NCBI RefSeq assembly: GCF_017908595.1
Contig: NZ_JAGKTL010000001.1
Span: 186,001 to 250,000 of the forward strand
From: Rhodothermus bifroesti
Lineage (GTDB): Bacteria > Bacteroidota > Rhodothermia > Rhodothermales > Rhodothermaceae
Direction: 5' to 3'
Length of the DNA: 64,000 nucleotides
Numbering within the stretch: the first letter of the stretch is position 1; the number at the start of each line of letters is the position of its first letter. Position numbers and translations under genes: made by a program. Below, one piece after another: positions 27,069 through 35,295 of this stretch. The notes below the pieces were generated by a model. That model did not search any database and was not told where the DNA came from. It was given only the letters and a program-made list of their open reading frames with translations.

Positions 27069-30000
27069 TTAGAATTCCAACCGCAAACCCAAGCGCACTT
27101 GCCGAGGCCGATCAAGGAGATCTACCCCTTCATCGGCAATGTAGTGTTGCCGGTTACGCAGGTTAATTTGTTGATAGTAGTAGACATAATCGGGTCCCTG
27201 AGCAGCCACAATTTCCTGGCTGAGTTCTGGGTTGTTCAGGAAGCCGTCATCTGTGGCACTGCCCGTCCGCAAGTAGACATTTACAGGGTTGCGGCGGTTG
27301 AGCAGGTTTTCGATGTACATGTAGGCGGTAGCTGTTGCCCGACCGAACGTAAAGCCTTTCTCCAGCCGCAGATCGGTCCGGAAGTACCATGGCGTTGTGG
27401 AGGCATTGAGCGGCTCTAGGGGCACGCGGTTACGCGGATCGGAGCTGGTTAGCAGTGCGCCTTCATCGGCTGCGCGCTGGCCAATGCCTCCTGTGCTCCG
27501 CGTATAGCGATGGCCGCTGTTGAACGAAAAGAGCAGATTCACCGAGAGGTTCTGCAGCGCCACGGGGTCGGTTGGTCCCGTGCGATAATCGAGCACCACA
27601 CTTCCCCGGTGCCGCTGCTCAAAACTTAGGGGCTGCAAGAGCGAAGGCGGGGCGGTGCCGTTTTCTAGCGCCGAGACTTGCCCACCAGGCTCCGAGTTCG
27701 TTCCCTTGGCATCGGTCAGCGTGTAGTTAAAGATCGCCATCACGCCGCCAACGCGCCGCGTGCGCAGGCTGATCTCAATACCACGGGCGATGGCAAAGTC
27801 GCCGTTGACAAACAGGTTATAATCGCTAGCTGGAGACCGCGGATCGGTGTTTTGGCGGATGATTTCCAGCTGCCCCTCGGTCTTTCGATAAAAGGCTGTA
27901 ATGTCGAAGGCCGAGTAGTCGGTAAACTGATGGCTAAAGCCAATCTCGTACTGTGTGGTTTTGATAGGATCGAGATCAAAAGCAAAGGGGCTGGCAAAGA
28001 AGAACCGACCGCTAAAGATCAACGCCATGCGCGAGCGCCGCGTATACACGTAGGCCATGTCTGGCATTTGGGCAAACTTCCCATACTGCAGATGGAAGAC
28101 CGTGCGCTCGGTCACCGGGAAGGAAAGCCCCAGCCGCGGCTGCAGGACTGTCTTGGCCGGTGCTGACTTTAGACCGTTTGGTGCTTCATCCGCCCCAAGG
28201 ACAGTTGCATTGCTGGCGTCATAGGCTGGATTGGTCAGGTCATCCACGGTCCACAAATCCATGTCAAAGTAATCCAACCGAAGGCCAGCATTGACGATGA
28301 TATCGTTGAATTCGATTTTATCGTTGATGTAAACAGAAGCCGTAACAGGGCGCTTAGGTCCGTCTAGCCCACTGTTGATTTTGTTCATAAACTCGTCATA
28401 TCCGTAGCCGCCCCATCCATCCTGGCGAATGCGGAAAGCAACCTCGGCTGCTTCGGCTTGAATCTGCTGGAGATAGTTTGGATTACTTTGGAGCACTGCG
28501 GCCAGGCCGCTTCCACTTAGCGCATAGTCGCGTACCGTCCACCGCTGATAATGTCCACCCAGGCGCAGCTCATGGTTTTGCTGCTGCGAGACCAGTCCTA
28601 GAGACACATTCCAATAAGACTGCTCCCGGCGCTGATAGTTGGTCATTACCCGTCCAGGCCGATGGAAGCGGAAGGTGCGGAATTGATACCACGGGGGTTG
28701 GATATATTGCCCTTGCCAAAACCGCGTGTACAGGTCAGCTAGTTCAGGATCCTTCGCCAGCGCCTCACGGATAGCATCTCGATTATAGTAGTTCACGATG
28801 TTGACCACCGCGCCGCCTTGACCATCCGCTTCAGGCTTCCCCAAAAGGGGATCGTACACTTCAAAGTTGTACTGGAAAAACCCTACGTTACCTTCCAAGT
28901 AGGTGTTGGAGCCCAAAAAGTACGTTGCCTGTAAGTTGGCTAGCCGGCGCAGGTCATCCCGACGCGGGAGGCGTTCCTGATTGTAGAAGTTGCGAATGGG
29001 CAATGTATTAATACGCCGGTTACCGCTCAGCTGCGCAAAGCCCAGCCGCAACCGCAAGGGATTGAAGTCAAACTGCAGCGTTCCATTAACGCGCAGCTCC
29101 TCTAGCGGCCGCCCAATTCCCGGGAGTTTTCCGTCTTCCCAGCGCAACGATCTGACCGCCATATCCCCCCGGATATCATCGATAGGAGGAATGCACTCTT
29201 GATTCGGATCGTTAACGCACAAACCACCATTGCGGCTATAATCCAGATTGGCGCCATACCAGTACATCGGGTCGTAATTGTCCGTAGTCCGGTAGTTCAG
29301 CGCCACAAAGAACCGGTGCTGGTTCCACACCAGGGGTCCACCGAGCGTAAAGGTAAGGTCGTTGTAGCCATAAGAATAGGTGTTGTTAAAAGCATCGGCG
29401 GCAAAATCGCTCTCATACTGTACCAAGCCGCTCAGGCGCGGACCACCGGTACGCAGCACTTGCTGGACAATGCCTGCGTTGGCCCCACCCAGCTCTGCAC
29501 TATAGCCCCCTGCAAAAACCTGCACTTCCTCCAGCGCTTCGGGGATAACTGGAATGACGTTGTCCGTCCCCAACAGGCTACGGGAGCTGATGCCTTCCAG
29601 CAGGAATTCGGTCTCGTCCGGGCGTCCACCTCGGATATAAATTTCATTATTCAAGAACGTCACTCCTGGCTGGATAGCGTAGTAGGTAGTGACATCGCGC
29701 GTGGGAAGCTTTTCAAACTCCTCGCGGTCCAGCCGGCGGACGGCATTCGTTGCCGTTGGGTTCACCAACGGTCGCGCGGCCACTACCACAATCTCCTCAC
29801 CTTCAATGGTAGCCGGCCGAAGCTCAAAGTCTAGACGGGTAGTAATCCCAGCGATAATCTGGACATTCTCCTGCCGCACCGTCACATAGCCGACAAAGCT
29901 GGCCACCACGGTATAGGTACCGGGGGGAACTTCAAAGATGTTGTACTGGCCATCGACATCTGCGGAAGTCCCTAGCGTAGTCCCCTCTAAGAAGACGTTA

Positions 30001-30128
30001 GCACCGGCAAGGGGTTCACCGGTGCTAGCGTCTATTACACGTCCTGAAAGCTTTCCGGTATTCTGGGCCACAGCCCAACTAGGGAAAAGCAGGAGTGCCA
30101 AAAGTCGTAGGCTCCATGCGCGAACCAT
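27069..30128 (-). CDS. TonB-dependent receptor with carboxypeptidase-regulatory-like domain (PorV triad)
   Basis: This 1019-residue outer-membrane transporter heads a three-gene operon. The signal peptide ends LFPSWAVAQ. A CarboxypepD_reg-like domain (about 25-110) is seen as KLSGRVIDASTGEPLAGAN. The plug has AIQPGVTFLNNEIYIRGG, and EALEEVQVFAGGYSAELGG matches the usual plug end. The barrel ends in LRLEF with terminal Phe. It is not SusC-type and has no SusD. AGGAGGA lies 4 nt before ATG 30128, a strong site. Substrate is unknown; the neighbours (T9SS protein and PorV) hint at uptake coupled to a secreted surface protein. The 205-bp upstream gap gave no secure promoter. Confidence 0.92.
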   Translation of the reverse strand: MVRAWSLRLLALLLFPSWAVAQNTGKLSGRVIDASTGEPLAGANVFLEGTTLGTSADVDGQYNIFEVPPGTYTVVASFVGYVTVRQENVQIIAGITTRLDFELRPATIEGEEIVVVAARPLVNPTATNAVRRLDREEFEKLPTRDVTTYYAIQPGVTFLNNEIYIRGGRPDETEFLLEGISSRSLLGTDNVIPVIPEALEEVQVFAGGYSAELGGANAGIVQQVLRTGGPRLSGLVQYESDFAADAFNNTYSYGYNDLTFTLGGPLVWNQHRFFVALNYRTTDNYDPMYWYGANLDYSRNGGLCVNDPNQECIPPIDDIRGDMAVRSLRWEDGKLPGIGRPLEELRVNGTLQFDFNPLRLRLGFAQLSGNRRINTLPIRNFYNQERLPRRDDLRRLANLQATYFLGSNTYLEGNVGFFQYNFEVYDPLLGKPEADGQGGAVVNIVNYYNRDAIREALAKDPELADLYTRFWQGQYIQPPWYQFRTFRFHRPGRVMTNYQRREQSYWNVSLGLVSQQQNHELRLGGHYQRWTVRDYALSGSGLAAVLQSNPNYLQQIQAEAAEVAFRIRQDGWGGYGYDEFMNKINSGLDGPKRPVTASVYINDKIEFNDIIVNAGLRLDYFDMDLWTVDDLTNPAYDASNATVLGADEAPNGLKSAPAKTVLQPRLGLSFPVTERTVFHLQYGKFAQMPDMAYVYTRRSRMALIFSGRFFFASPFAFDLDPIKTTQYEIGFSHQFTDYSAFDITAFYRKTEGQLEIIRQNTDPRSPASDYNLFVNGDFAIARGIEISLRTRRVGGVMAIFNYTLTDAKGTNSEPGGQVSALENGTAPPSLLQPLSFEQRHRGSVVLDYRTGPTDPVALQNLSVNLLFSFNSGHRYTRSTGGIGQRAADEGALLTSSDPRNRVPLEPLNASTTPWYFRTDLRLEKGFTFGRATATAYMYIENLLNRRNPVNVYLRTGSATDDGFLNNPELSQEIVAAQGPDYVYYYQQINLRNRQHYIADEGVDLLDRPRQVRLGLRLEF

Positions 30129-30333
30129 ACGTTCCTCCTCTATCGTTGGCTTAGTGGAAATAAAAAAGCGCTTTCAAAAGCCCATTGGCTAATATTTTAC
30201 ATTCCCTTCAAAAAGTCAACACCTACGTCCAAGAACTTGCTACATATTAAACCAGATAACTTTAGCAGCCAAAAGTGCCTTTAGGGAGTTGTTGGCAAGC
30301 CTTGTTGAACGGTAGGATGGCTGCCCTGAACGG

Positions 30334-31779
30334 TCAAAGCGCACGGACCAACTTCCAGTGGCGCAGGCGATCTTGAAGGTAATTCAGCAGCTGCGCTTCG
30401 GCAATGCGCTCCTGCAGCATTGTGTCGCGGTCGCGTACCGTGACGGTACCGTCTTCAAGCGTCTGGCTATCGATCGTCACGCAAAACGGCGTGCCTACTT
30501 CGTCCATGCGACGATAGCGCCGGCCGATGGCACCTTTTTCATCGTAGAAAGTGTGGACAAACGGCTGCAAATCACGCAAAATGGCTTGCGCGCGCTCAGG
30601 CATGCCATCTTTACGCACCAAGGGCAATACCGCTACAGTTATCGGCGCTAATCTGGGATGCAGCCGTAGCACGACGCGCGTTTCGCCCTCGACCTCTTCT
30701 TCATCGTAAGCTTCGCAGAGCAGCATCAGAATGGTCCGGTCAAGTCCTACGGAGGTCTCCACTACATAAGGGATATAGTGCTCCTGCGTTTGTGGATCAA
30801 AGTATTCCATCCGTTTACCCGAAAACTCCTGATGCCGTCGCAGGTCATAGTCGGTGCGCGAGTGAATGCCTTCGACTTCCTGCCAGCCCATAGGGAATAG
30901 GTACTGAATGTCTACCGCAGCATCGGCATAATGCGCCAGCTTTTCATGCACATGAAAGCGCAGGTGCTCAGGCCGAATGCCATTTTCGATATGCCACTGC
31001 AGACGTTTTTCTTTCCAAGCTTCGAAGGCTTCCATCTGCGTACCCGGCTTAACGAAATACTGCATCTCCATTTGCTCAAATTCACGCATGCGAAAAATGA
31101 ACTGCCGGGCTACGATCTCATTCCGAAAGGCCTTGCCAATTTGGGCAATGCCAAAGGGAATCTGCAAGCGCGCAGCATCCTTGACGTTGTGGAAGTTGAC
31201 AAAAATGCCTTGCGCAGTCTCCGGACGCAGGTACACTTTGGTTTCCTCAGAAACCACCGGCCCCACGTGCGTTACAAACATCAGGTTGAACTGTCGCACC
31301 TCGGTCCAATCAAACGCGCCGGAATCTGGCGATGGAATACGCTCATCCAGAATAATCTGGTAGAGCGCTTTGGGCATATCCGCGGCATTCAGCGCTTCAA
31401 TGAGTCGCCGGTGTAGCGCTTCGGCCCGTTCGGTTTCGCCTTTGGCGCGCAACTTTTCAATGTAATCCTCAATAAGCTGATCGGCCCGGTAGCGACGCTT
31501 CGACTGGCGATCGTCGATCAGCGGATCGTTGAAAGCATCCACATGTCCTGAGGCCTTCCAAACCGTTGGGTGCATGAGGATGGCCGCATCCAGCCCCACA
31601 ATGTTGTCGTGCTCGTAGACCATGGCCTGCCACCAGCGCTGCTGCACGTTGCGTTTAAGCTCAACCCCTAGTGGGCCGTAGTCATACACCGCCGCCAGTC
31701 CACCGTAAATCTCCGAAGAGGGAAAAATGAACCCTCGACGCTTGCAAAGCGAAACGATTTTTTCGAGCCGATCTTGCAT
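30334..31779 (-). CDS. glyS: Glycine-tRNA ligase, dimeric class II type
   Basis: This cytoplasmic enzyme (481 aa) charges tRNA-Gly. It is the alpha2, eukaryote/archaea/Gram-positive-type GlyRS rather than the alpha2beta2 form. Evidence: N-terminal MQDRLEKIVSLCKRRGFIFPS and YGGLAAVYDYGPLGVELK, a class II motif 2 around GKAFRNEIVARQFIFRMRE, and motif 3 near VETSVGLDRTILMLL. The C-terminal anticodon-binding domain begins at LAPITVAVLPLV. Length is at the short end of the family, as in many bacteria. It is transcribed divergently from the lipoprotein gene, 72 bp away. Confidence 0.96.
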   Translation of the reverse strand: MQDRLEKIVSLCKRRGFIFPSSEIYGGLAAVYDYGPLGVELKRNVQQRWWQAMVYEHDNIVGLDAAILMHPTVWKASGHVDAFNDPLIDDRQSKRRYRADQLIEDYIEKLRAKGETERAEALHRRLIEALNAADMPKALYQIILDERIPSPDSGAFDWTEVRQFNLMFVTHVGPVVSEETKVYLRPETAQGIFVNFHNVKDAARLQIPFGIAQIGKAFRNEIVARQFIFRMREFEQMEMQYFVKPGTQMEAFEAWKEKRLQWHIENGIRPEHLRFHVHEKLAHYADAAVDIQYLFPMGWQEVEGIHSRTDYDLRRHQEFSGKRMEYFDPQTQEHYIPYVVETSVGLDRTILMLLCEAYDEEEVEGETRVVLRLHPRLAPITVAVLPLVRKDGMPERAQAILRDLQPFVHTFYDEKGAIGRRYRRMDEVGTPFCVTIDSQTLEDGTVTVRDRDTMLQERIAEAQLLNYLQDRLRHWKLVRAL

Positions 31780-31851
31780 TCGTGGTCTTCAGGATGATTT
31801 ATTTAGGCGCTGCGAAATAAGCGTTAAAAAGTAGCTCGACCGTAGGGCCTA

Positions 31852-32316
31852 ATGCAATCCATCCCTGTTGAATTCCCCTTAAACCCCGCTCTTCTGCCCA
31901 GGCTGTGGATTTTGGCCATACTGTTGCTTGCAGGATGTGCTGTTCAGGAGCAACCGGAGTTGCGGACCTACCTGTTTGTGAGTACTGCCACTGGATCGCT
32001 TTTTCGTGCCCAAACCCGTAATGAAGAAGTCATCCAACAGGCAGAAGCAGAGCTGAGGCTGCCGCCAGCCGAGCGGCGTCTGTTTCCTAATGGACCCATT
32101 GCGCGTGGTGATGGGGGGCATAATGCCCCCTGGAGCTGGCATTTTGTACCCGACCGTTGGGAACTGGTTGAAGTGAGCATAGAGCTGTGCGACGCTACGC
32201 CGGAATATGTTGAAGCCCATCTGGCCATGTTTGTCGATACCATTGGTCGCTTTTGTCCTTGGAGCGCACGCCTGGTCCGATCGCCTGAGGAAGCACAAGC
32301 GCTTTTGCAGCCCTAA
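31852..32316 (+). CDS. BP74-like domain lipoprotein
   Basis: This 154-residue protein has a lipoprotein signal (LAILLLAGC, Cys at about 29). The mature part matches the N-terminal domain of Dictyostelium calmodulin-binding protein BP74 and its bacterial relatives, as I recall them: an FVSTATGSLFRAQT-like start, GPIARGDGGHNAPWSWHF, VEVSIELCDATPEYVEAHL, and CPWSARLV near the end. Calmodulin binding is not expected in bacteria and the domain's function is unknown. It probably sits on the outer leaflet or periplasmic face of a membrane. No operon partner is evident; radC converges on its 3' end with 4 bp between stops. Confidence 0.75.
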   Translation: MQSIPVEFPLNPALLPRLWILAILLLAGCAVQEQPELRTYLFVSTATGSLFRAQTRNEEVIQQAEAELRLPPAERRLFPNGPIARGDGGHNAPWSWHFVPDRWELVEVSIELCDATPEYVEAHLAMFVDTIGRFCPWSARLVRSPEEAQALLQP

Positions 32317-32320
32317 TCCA

Positions 32321-33097
32321 TCACCCCATCAATCCGCGCTCGGCAAGCGACGTGTAGGTGGTTCCTGCAATGATGATATGATCCTGCACCGGAATGCCCA
32401 GCAGGCGTCCAGCCTCAACCAGTTGCCGTGTAAGCTGCAAGTCTTCTCTGCTGGGCTCAGGGTTACCGGAAGGATGATTATGTAGGCAGATGATGCTGGC
32501 AGCGTGGTCTAGAATCGCCCGATGGAAGACCGCGCGGGGTTCGACAATGCTGGCGGCTAGCCCTCCCTCGCTAATCGTATAGTCGGCGAGGATATAATTA
32601 GCGGTGTTGAGCAGCACAATTTTAAACACTTCGCGCTTGAGGTCACGCAGCAGTGGTCCGTAGCAGGCCACCACATCGGCCGGCGTGCGCACCTGGATGC
32701 GCTGCCCAGGGCGTTGGGCTTCAACGCGACGGCCAATTTCGAAAGCCGCCATAAGCTGAACCGCCTTGGCTGGACCAATACCAGCCACGTGCGTAAGCTC
32801 TTTGAGGTCCCGCTGCGCTAGGCTGTAGAGTGAACCATAGGTACGGAGCAGCGCCTGGCCGAGCTGTACTGCAGAAAACGTCCCTGTGCGGGTGCGCGTG
32901 CCACTGCCAAAAATCAACGCGATAAGCTCGGCATCAGAGAGCACCGAAGGACCACGACGCATGAACTTTTCCCGAGGCCGGTCGGCTTCATCCCATTGTC
33001 GGATAGGCACCTGATAGCGCAGCTGAGGTGCTGTAGCGCTGTCGCGTTGGCCAGCCATTGGAAGGCGCTGTAGGTTTTTTCCTACAGACACCCCCAT
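32321..33097 (-). CDS. radC: RadC-family JAMM-domain protein
   Basis: This 258-residue protein has the DUF2466/RadC architecture: an N-terminal UPF0758 segment (REKFMRRGPSVLSDAELIALIF), a helix-hairpin-helix (VAGIGPAKAVQLMAAFEIGRR) and a C-terminal JAB/MPN+ domain with its metal motif HNHPSGNPEPSREDLQLT (about 203). The historic DNA-repair role is doubtful; the biochemical function is unknown. Two starts are possible, ATG 33097 or ATG 33058. The first 13 codons of the longer form contain a perfect inverted repeat (33068-33087), so the shorter form with the repeat in its leader is conceivable. It follows rho by 10 bp. Confidence 0.92.
   Translation of the reverse strand: MGVSVGKNLQRLPMAGQRDSATAPQLRYQVPIRQWDEADRPREKFMRRGPSVLSDAELIALIFGSGTRTRTGTFSAVQLGQALLRTYGSLYSLAQRDLKELTHVAGIGPAKAVQLMAAFEIGRRVEAQRPGQRIQVRTPADVVACYGPLLRDLKREVFKIVLLNTANYILADYTISEGGLAASIVEPRAVFHRAILDHAASIICLHNHPSGNPEPSREDLQLTRQLVEAGRLLGIPVQDHIIIAGTTYTSLAERGLMG
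33068..33087 (-). repeat. Hairpin with A6 loop between rho and radC
   Basis: CTGTAGG (33068-33074) and CCTACAG (33081-33087) are exact complements around a six-base loop that reads AAAAAA on the minus strand. It lies 21 bp after the rho stop and just before the second possible radC start (ATG 33058). No T-run follows, so it is not an obvious terminator. Confidence 0.6.
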
Positions 33098-33107
33098 GCC
33101 GCTCTTG

Positions 33108-34229
33108 TTACCTTTCGAGCTCTACCGGTACCAGACTGTTGAGCAATTCTTCGTTGGACTGCGTTTGCTGCATGTGGCGCAGCAGCGCCTGCATTGCCTC
33201 GATTGGCGGTCGGGAATTTAGCGCCCGAAATAGCCGGTGATGCTGAAGCGTTCGCTCACCCAACAGGCGCTCTTCGTTGCGTGTACCGCTTTTGCGTAGG
33301 TTAATGGCTGGGAAGATACGTTTATCGGCCATTTCGCGGTCAAGCACAATCTCGGCGTTGCCGGTGCCTTTAAATTCCTCGAAAATGACCTCATCCATGC
33401 GGCTGCCTGTCTCAATCAGCGCCGTAGCAATGATGGTCAAGGAACCGCCGCCTTCGATATTGCGTGCGGCCCCAAAAATGCGACGCGGAATTTGCAAAGC
33501 GCGGGCATCCAGGCCGCCTGAGAGCGTACGTCCGCTACCTTCGACATAGAGGTTAAAGGTGCGTCCCAGCCGCGTCAGCGAGTCCAGCAAAAGCACCAGG
33601 TCGTGCTTGAGTTCTACAAGGCGCTTGGCAAACTCTAGGGCCAGCGTCGAGACGCGCACATGGTTATCCTCTTCGCGGTCGTTTGAAGAGGCAAAGACGA
33701 TCGCCGGCGTCGAGCGCCGAAAGTCGGTCACTTCTTCGGGCCGCTCGTCGACCAACAGCGCCACCAGTTTGACCTCTGGATGATTTTGGGCCAGCCCAGC
33801 AGCAATCTGTTTGAGCAGAACGGTTTTGCCTGTACGCGGGGGCGCTACAATCAGCGCACGTTGGCCTTTGCCAATCGGTGCTGCTAAGTCCACCACGCGC
33901 ATGGCATAGTCGGTGGGACCGGTAACTAGGTTAAACTTTTCATCCGGATAAACAATCTGGCCCGCGTCGAAGTCCTCTGTTTCGGCCCAAACCTCGGGAG
34001 CCACGCCCATGATGGAGTAAATTTCTTCCACCTGCAGGTCTCCTTTGCGGCCAGGCCGCAAAAGCCCTTCGATCAGCACGCCGTCACGGAGCTTATAGCG
34101 CCGGATGATGGGCGGAGCCACAAAAGGATCGTTCTTACCTTTCGGCAAATCGGGGCGAAATTCTCGAACAAAGCCAAATTTTTTATCCCCGATTAACTCC
34201 AAAATGCCACGAAACGGTTGCTCATTCAT
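33108..34229 (-). CDS. rho: Transcription termination factor Rho
   Basis: Rho (373 aa) is the hexameric RNA helicase that terminates transcription. The N-terminal part begins directly in the cold-shock-like RNA-binding domain (GILELIGDKKFGFVRE); the helical Rho-N bundle of longer Rho proteins is missing. The motor domain shows Walker A APPRTGKTVLLKQI (about 128-140), Walker B LVLLLDSLTRLGR, the Q-loop region SGGLDARALQIPRRIFGAA and the R-loop element FKGTGNAEIVLDRE. It is shorter than E. coli Rho (419 aa) and much shorter than Rho of many Bacteroidota with large insertions. Upstream is a 262-bp region with a nested inverted repeat. Confidence 0.96.
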   Translation of the reverse strand: MNEQPFRGILELIGDKKFGFVREFRPDLPKGKNDPFVAPPIIRRYKLRDGVLIEGLLRPGRKGDLQVEEIYSIMGVAPEVWAETEDFDAGQIVYPDEKFNLVTGPTDYAMRVVDLAAPIGKGQRALIVAPPRTGKTVLLKQIAAGLAQNHPEVKLVALLVDERPEEVTDFRRSTPAIVFASSNDREEDNHVRVSTLALEFAKRLVELKHDLVLLLDSLTRLGRTFNLYVEGSGRTLSGGLDARALQIPRRIFGAARNIEGGGSLTIIATALIETGSRMDEVIFEEFKGTGNAEIVLDREMADKRIFPAINLRKSGTRNEERLLGERTLQHHRLFRALNSRPPIEAMQALLRHMQQTQSNEELLNSLVPVELER

Positions 34230-34409
34230 AGATGCTGCATCACCTAATCACGTGCGAAGGGATTGGTTACATTTTCTATGCCTGCTCCGGCAATTACCGG
34301 AAGGGCCCTATATTCCATCCACCGCAAAGTACACAGGAAAGCTCGTTTAAACCCTCTACATGCCACGTAACGCACGCCCACGTTCTTTTCGTAGGCTTAA
34401 GGAGAGAAA

Positions 34410-34464
34410 GGGAAACTTACATCCCTACGGAGGTTGGAACGACGGCTAGCCGGGATGGTTTCCC
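34410..34464. other. Nested inverted repeat, possible structured leader RNA
   Basis: GGGAAAC (34410-34416) pairs with GTTTCCC (34458-34464). Inside it CATCCC (34420-34425) pairs with GGGATG (34452-34457), leaving a 3-nt bulge on one side. The 26-nt apex can add a short GGTT/AGCC stem. In total 13 base pairs stack. The element is 28 bp before the plus-strand hydrolase start and 181 bp upstream of rho on the minus strand, so it could act in either leader. I match it to no known riboswitch. Confidence 0.5.
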
Positions 34465-34491
34465 GCACGCACTAAAGTATCGGCACTGGGC

Positions 34492-35295
34492 ATGCATCCT
34501 GAAGCGTTTGTAGATCGGCTCCACGTAGAAATCAGCGGACCAGACGACGGACCGGCAGTGCTTTTGCTGCATGGCTGGGGCAGCAATGCTCGGCTCATGG
34601 CACCCATTGCCGCAGCCCTATCCGACCGCTATCGCGTTGTGAACATCGATCTGCCAGGCCATGGGCTTACCCCTCCACCCCCAGCTCCTTGGGGCGTAGC
34701 CGAGCACGCAGCGCTGATTGCGCATTTGATTCGCACGCGCATTGGCCGTCCGGTCGTGCTTATTGGCCATTCCAATGGGGGTCGCATTGGCCTTTACCTC
34801 GCTGGTGAACCAGAAGGCCCTACGCTGCTGCGCGCACTGGTGCTGATCAGTCCCTCAGGCATGCGCCCTCATCGCCCCTGGCATTACTACCTACGGGCAA
34901 CGCTGGCCCGGCTGCTTAAGGCGCCTTTTCAGGTGCTGCCTGCTCCGCTACGCGAAGCAGGACTCGCCTGGCTGCGGCATACGCTCGTCTGGAAAGCCTT
35001 GGGATCTTCGGACTACCGGCAGCTCACCGGGGTAATGCGTGAAACGTTCGTACGCGTGGTCAACACCTACGTCGAAGACCGGCTTGCGCGTATTTCCATC
35101 CCCGTACTGGTCTTCTGGGGCGAGCGCGACCAAGCCGTGGGCCGCAAGCAGATGGAACGTCTTGTCCAAAACTTACCTGATGCCGGTTTGGTCGTGCTGA
35201 AAAACGCCGGCCACTACGGCCACCTGGACGACCCCGCCACGTTTGTGGCCGCTACGCGGCATTTCCTGGCAACCCTCCCCCCACTGTCGATGTAG
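34492..35295 (+). CDS. Alpha/beta-fold hydrolase, unknown substrate
   Basis: This 267-residue cytoplasmic protein shows the canonical fold marks: VLLLHGWGSNARL with the oxyanion region (about 24-36), DLPGHGLTPPP, nucleophile elbow IGHSNGGRIG (Ser near 92), PVLVFWGERDQAV with the acid (about 205) and NAGHYGHLD with the catalytic His (about 243). No cap-domain signature identifies a substrate. It is separated from the membrane-tethered MurF by an opposing transporter gene whose 3' end overlaps this gene by 44 bp (35252-35295). Confidence 0.85.
   Translation: MHPEAFVDRLHVEISGPDDGPAVLLLHGWGSNARLMAPIAAALSDRYRVVNIDLPGHGLTPPPPAPWGVAEHAALIAHLIRTRIGRPVVLIGHSNGGRIGLYLAGEPEGPTLLRALVLISPSGMRPHRPWHYYLRATLARLLKAPFQVLPAPLREAGLAWLRHTLVWKALGSSDYRQLTGVMRETFVRVVNTYVEDRLARISIPVLVFWGERDQAVGRKQMERLVQNLPDAGLVVLKNAGHYGHLDDPATFVAATRHFLATLPPLSM

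Noticed and set aside
25594-29834. Several 160-225-codon plus-strand frames inside the T9SS protein and TonB receptor genes
   Set aside because: Opposite genes with signal peptides, sorting tail and barrel signatures; arginine-rich composition typical of antisense frames.
30191-30219. TTGACT-N17-AATATT before the PorV-triad TonB receptor
   Set aside because: Sigma70-like spacing but a poor -10 box, and Bacteroidota promoters normally use a different consensus; no TAnnTTTG box nearby.
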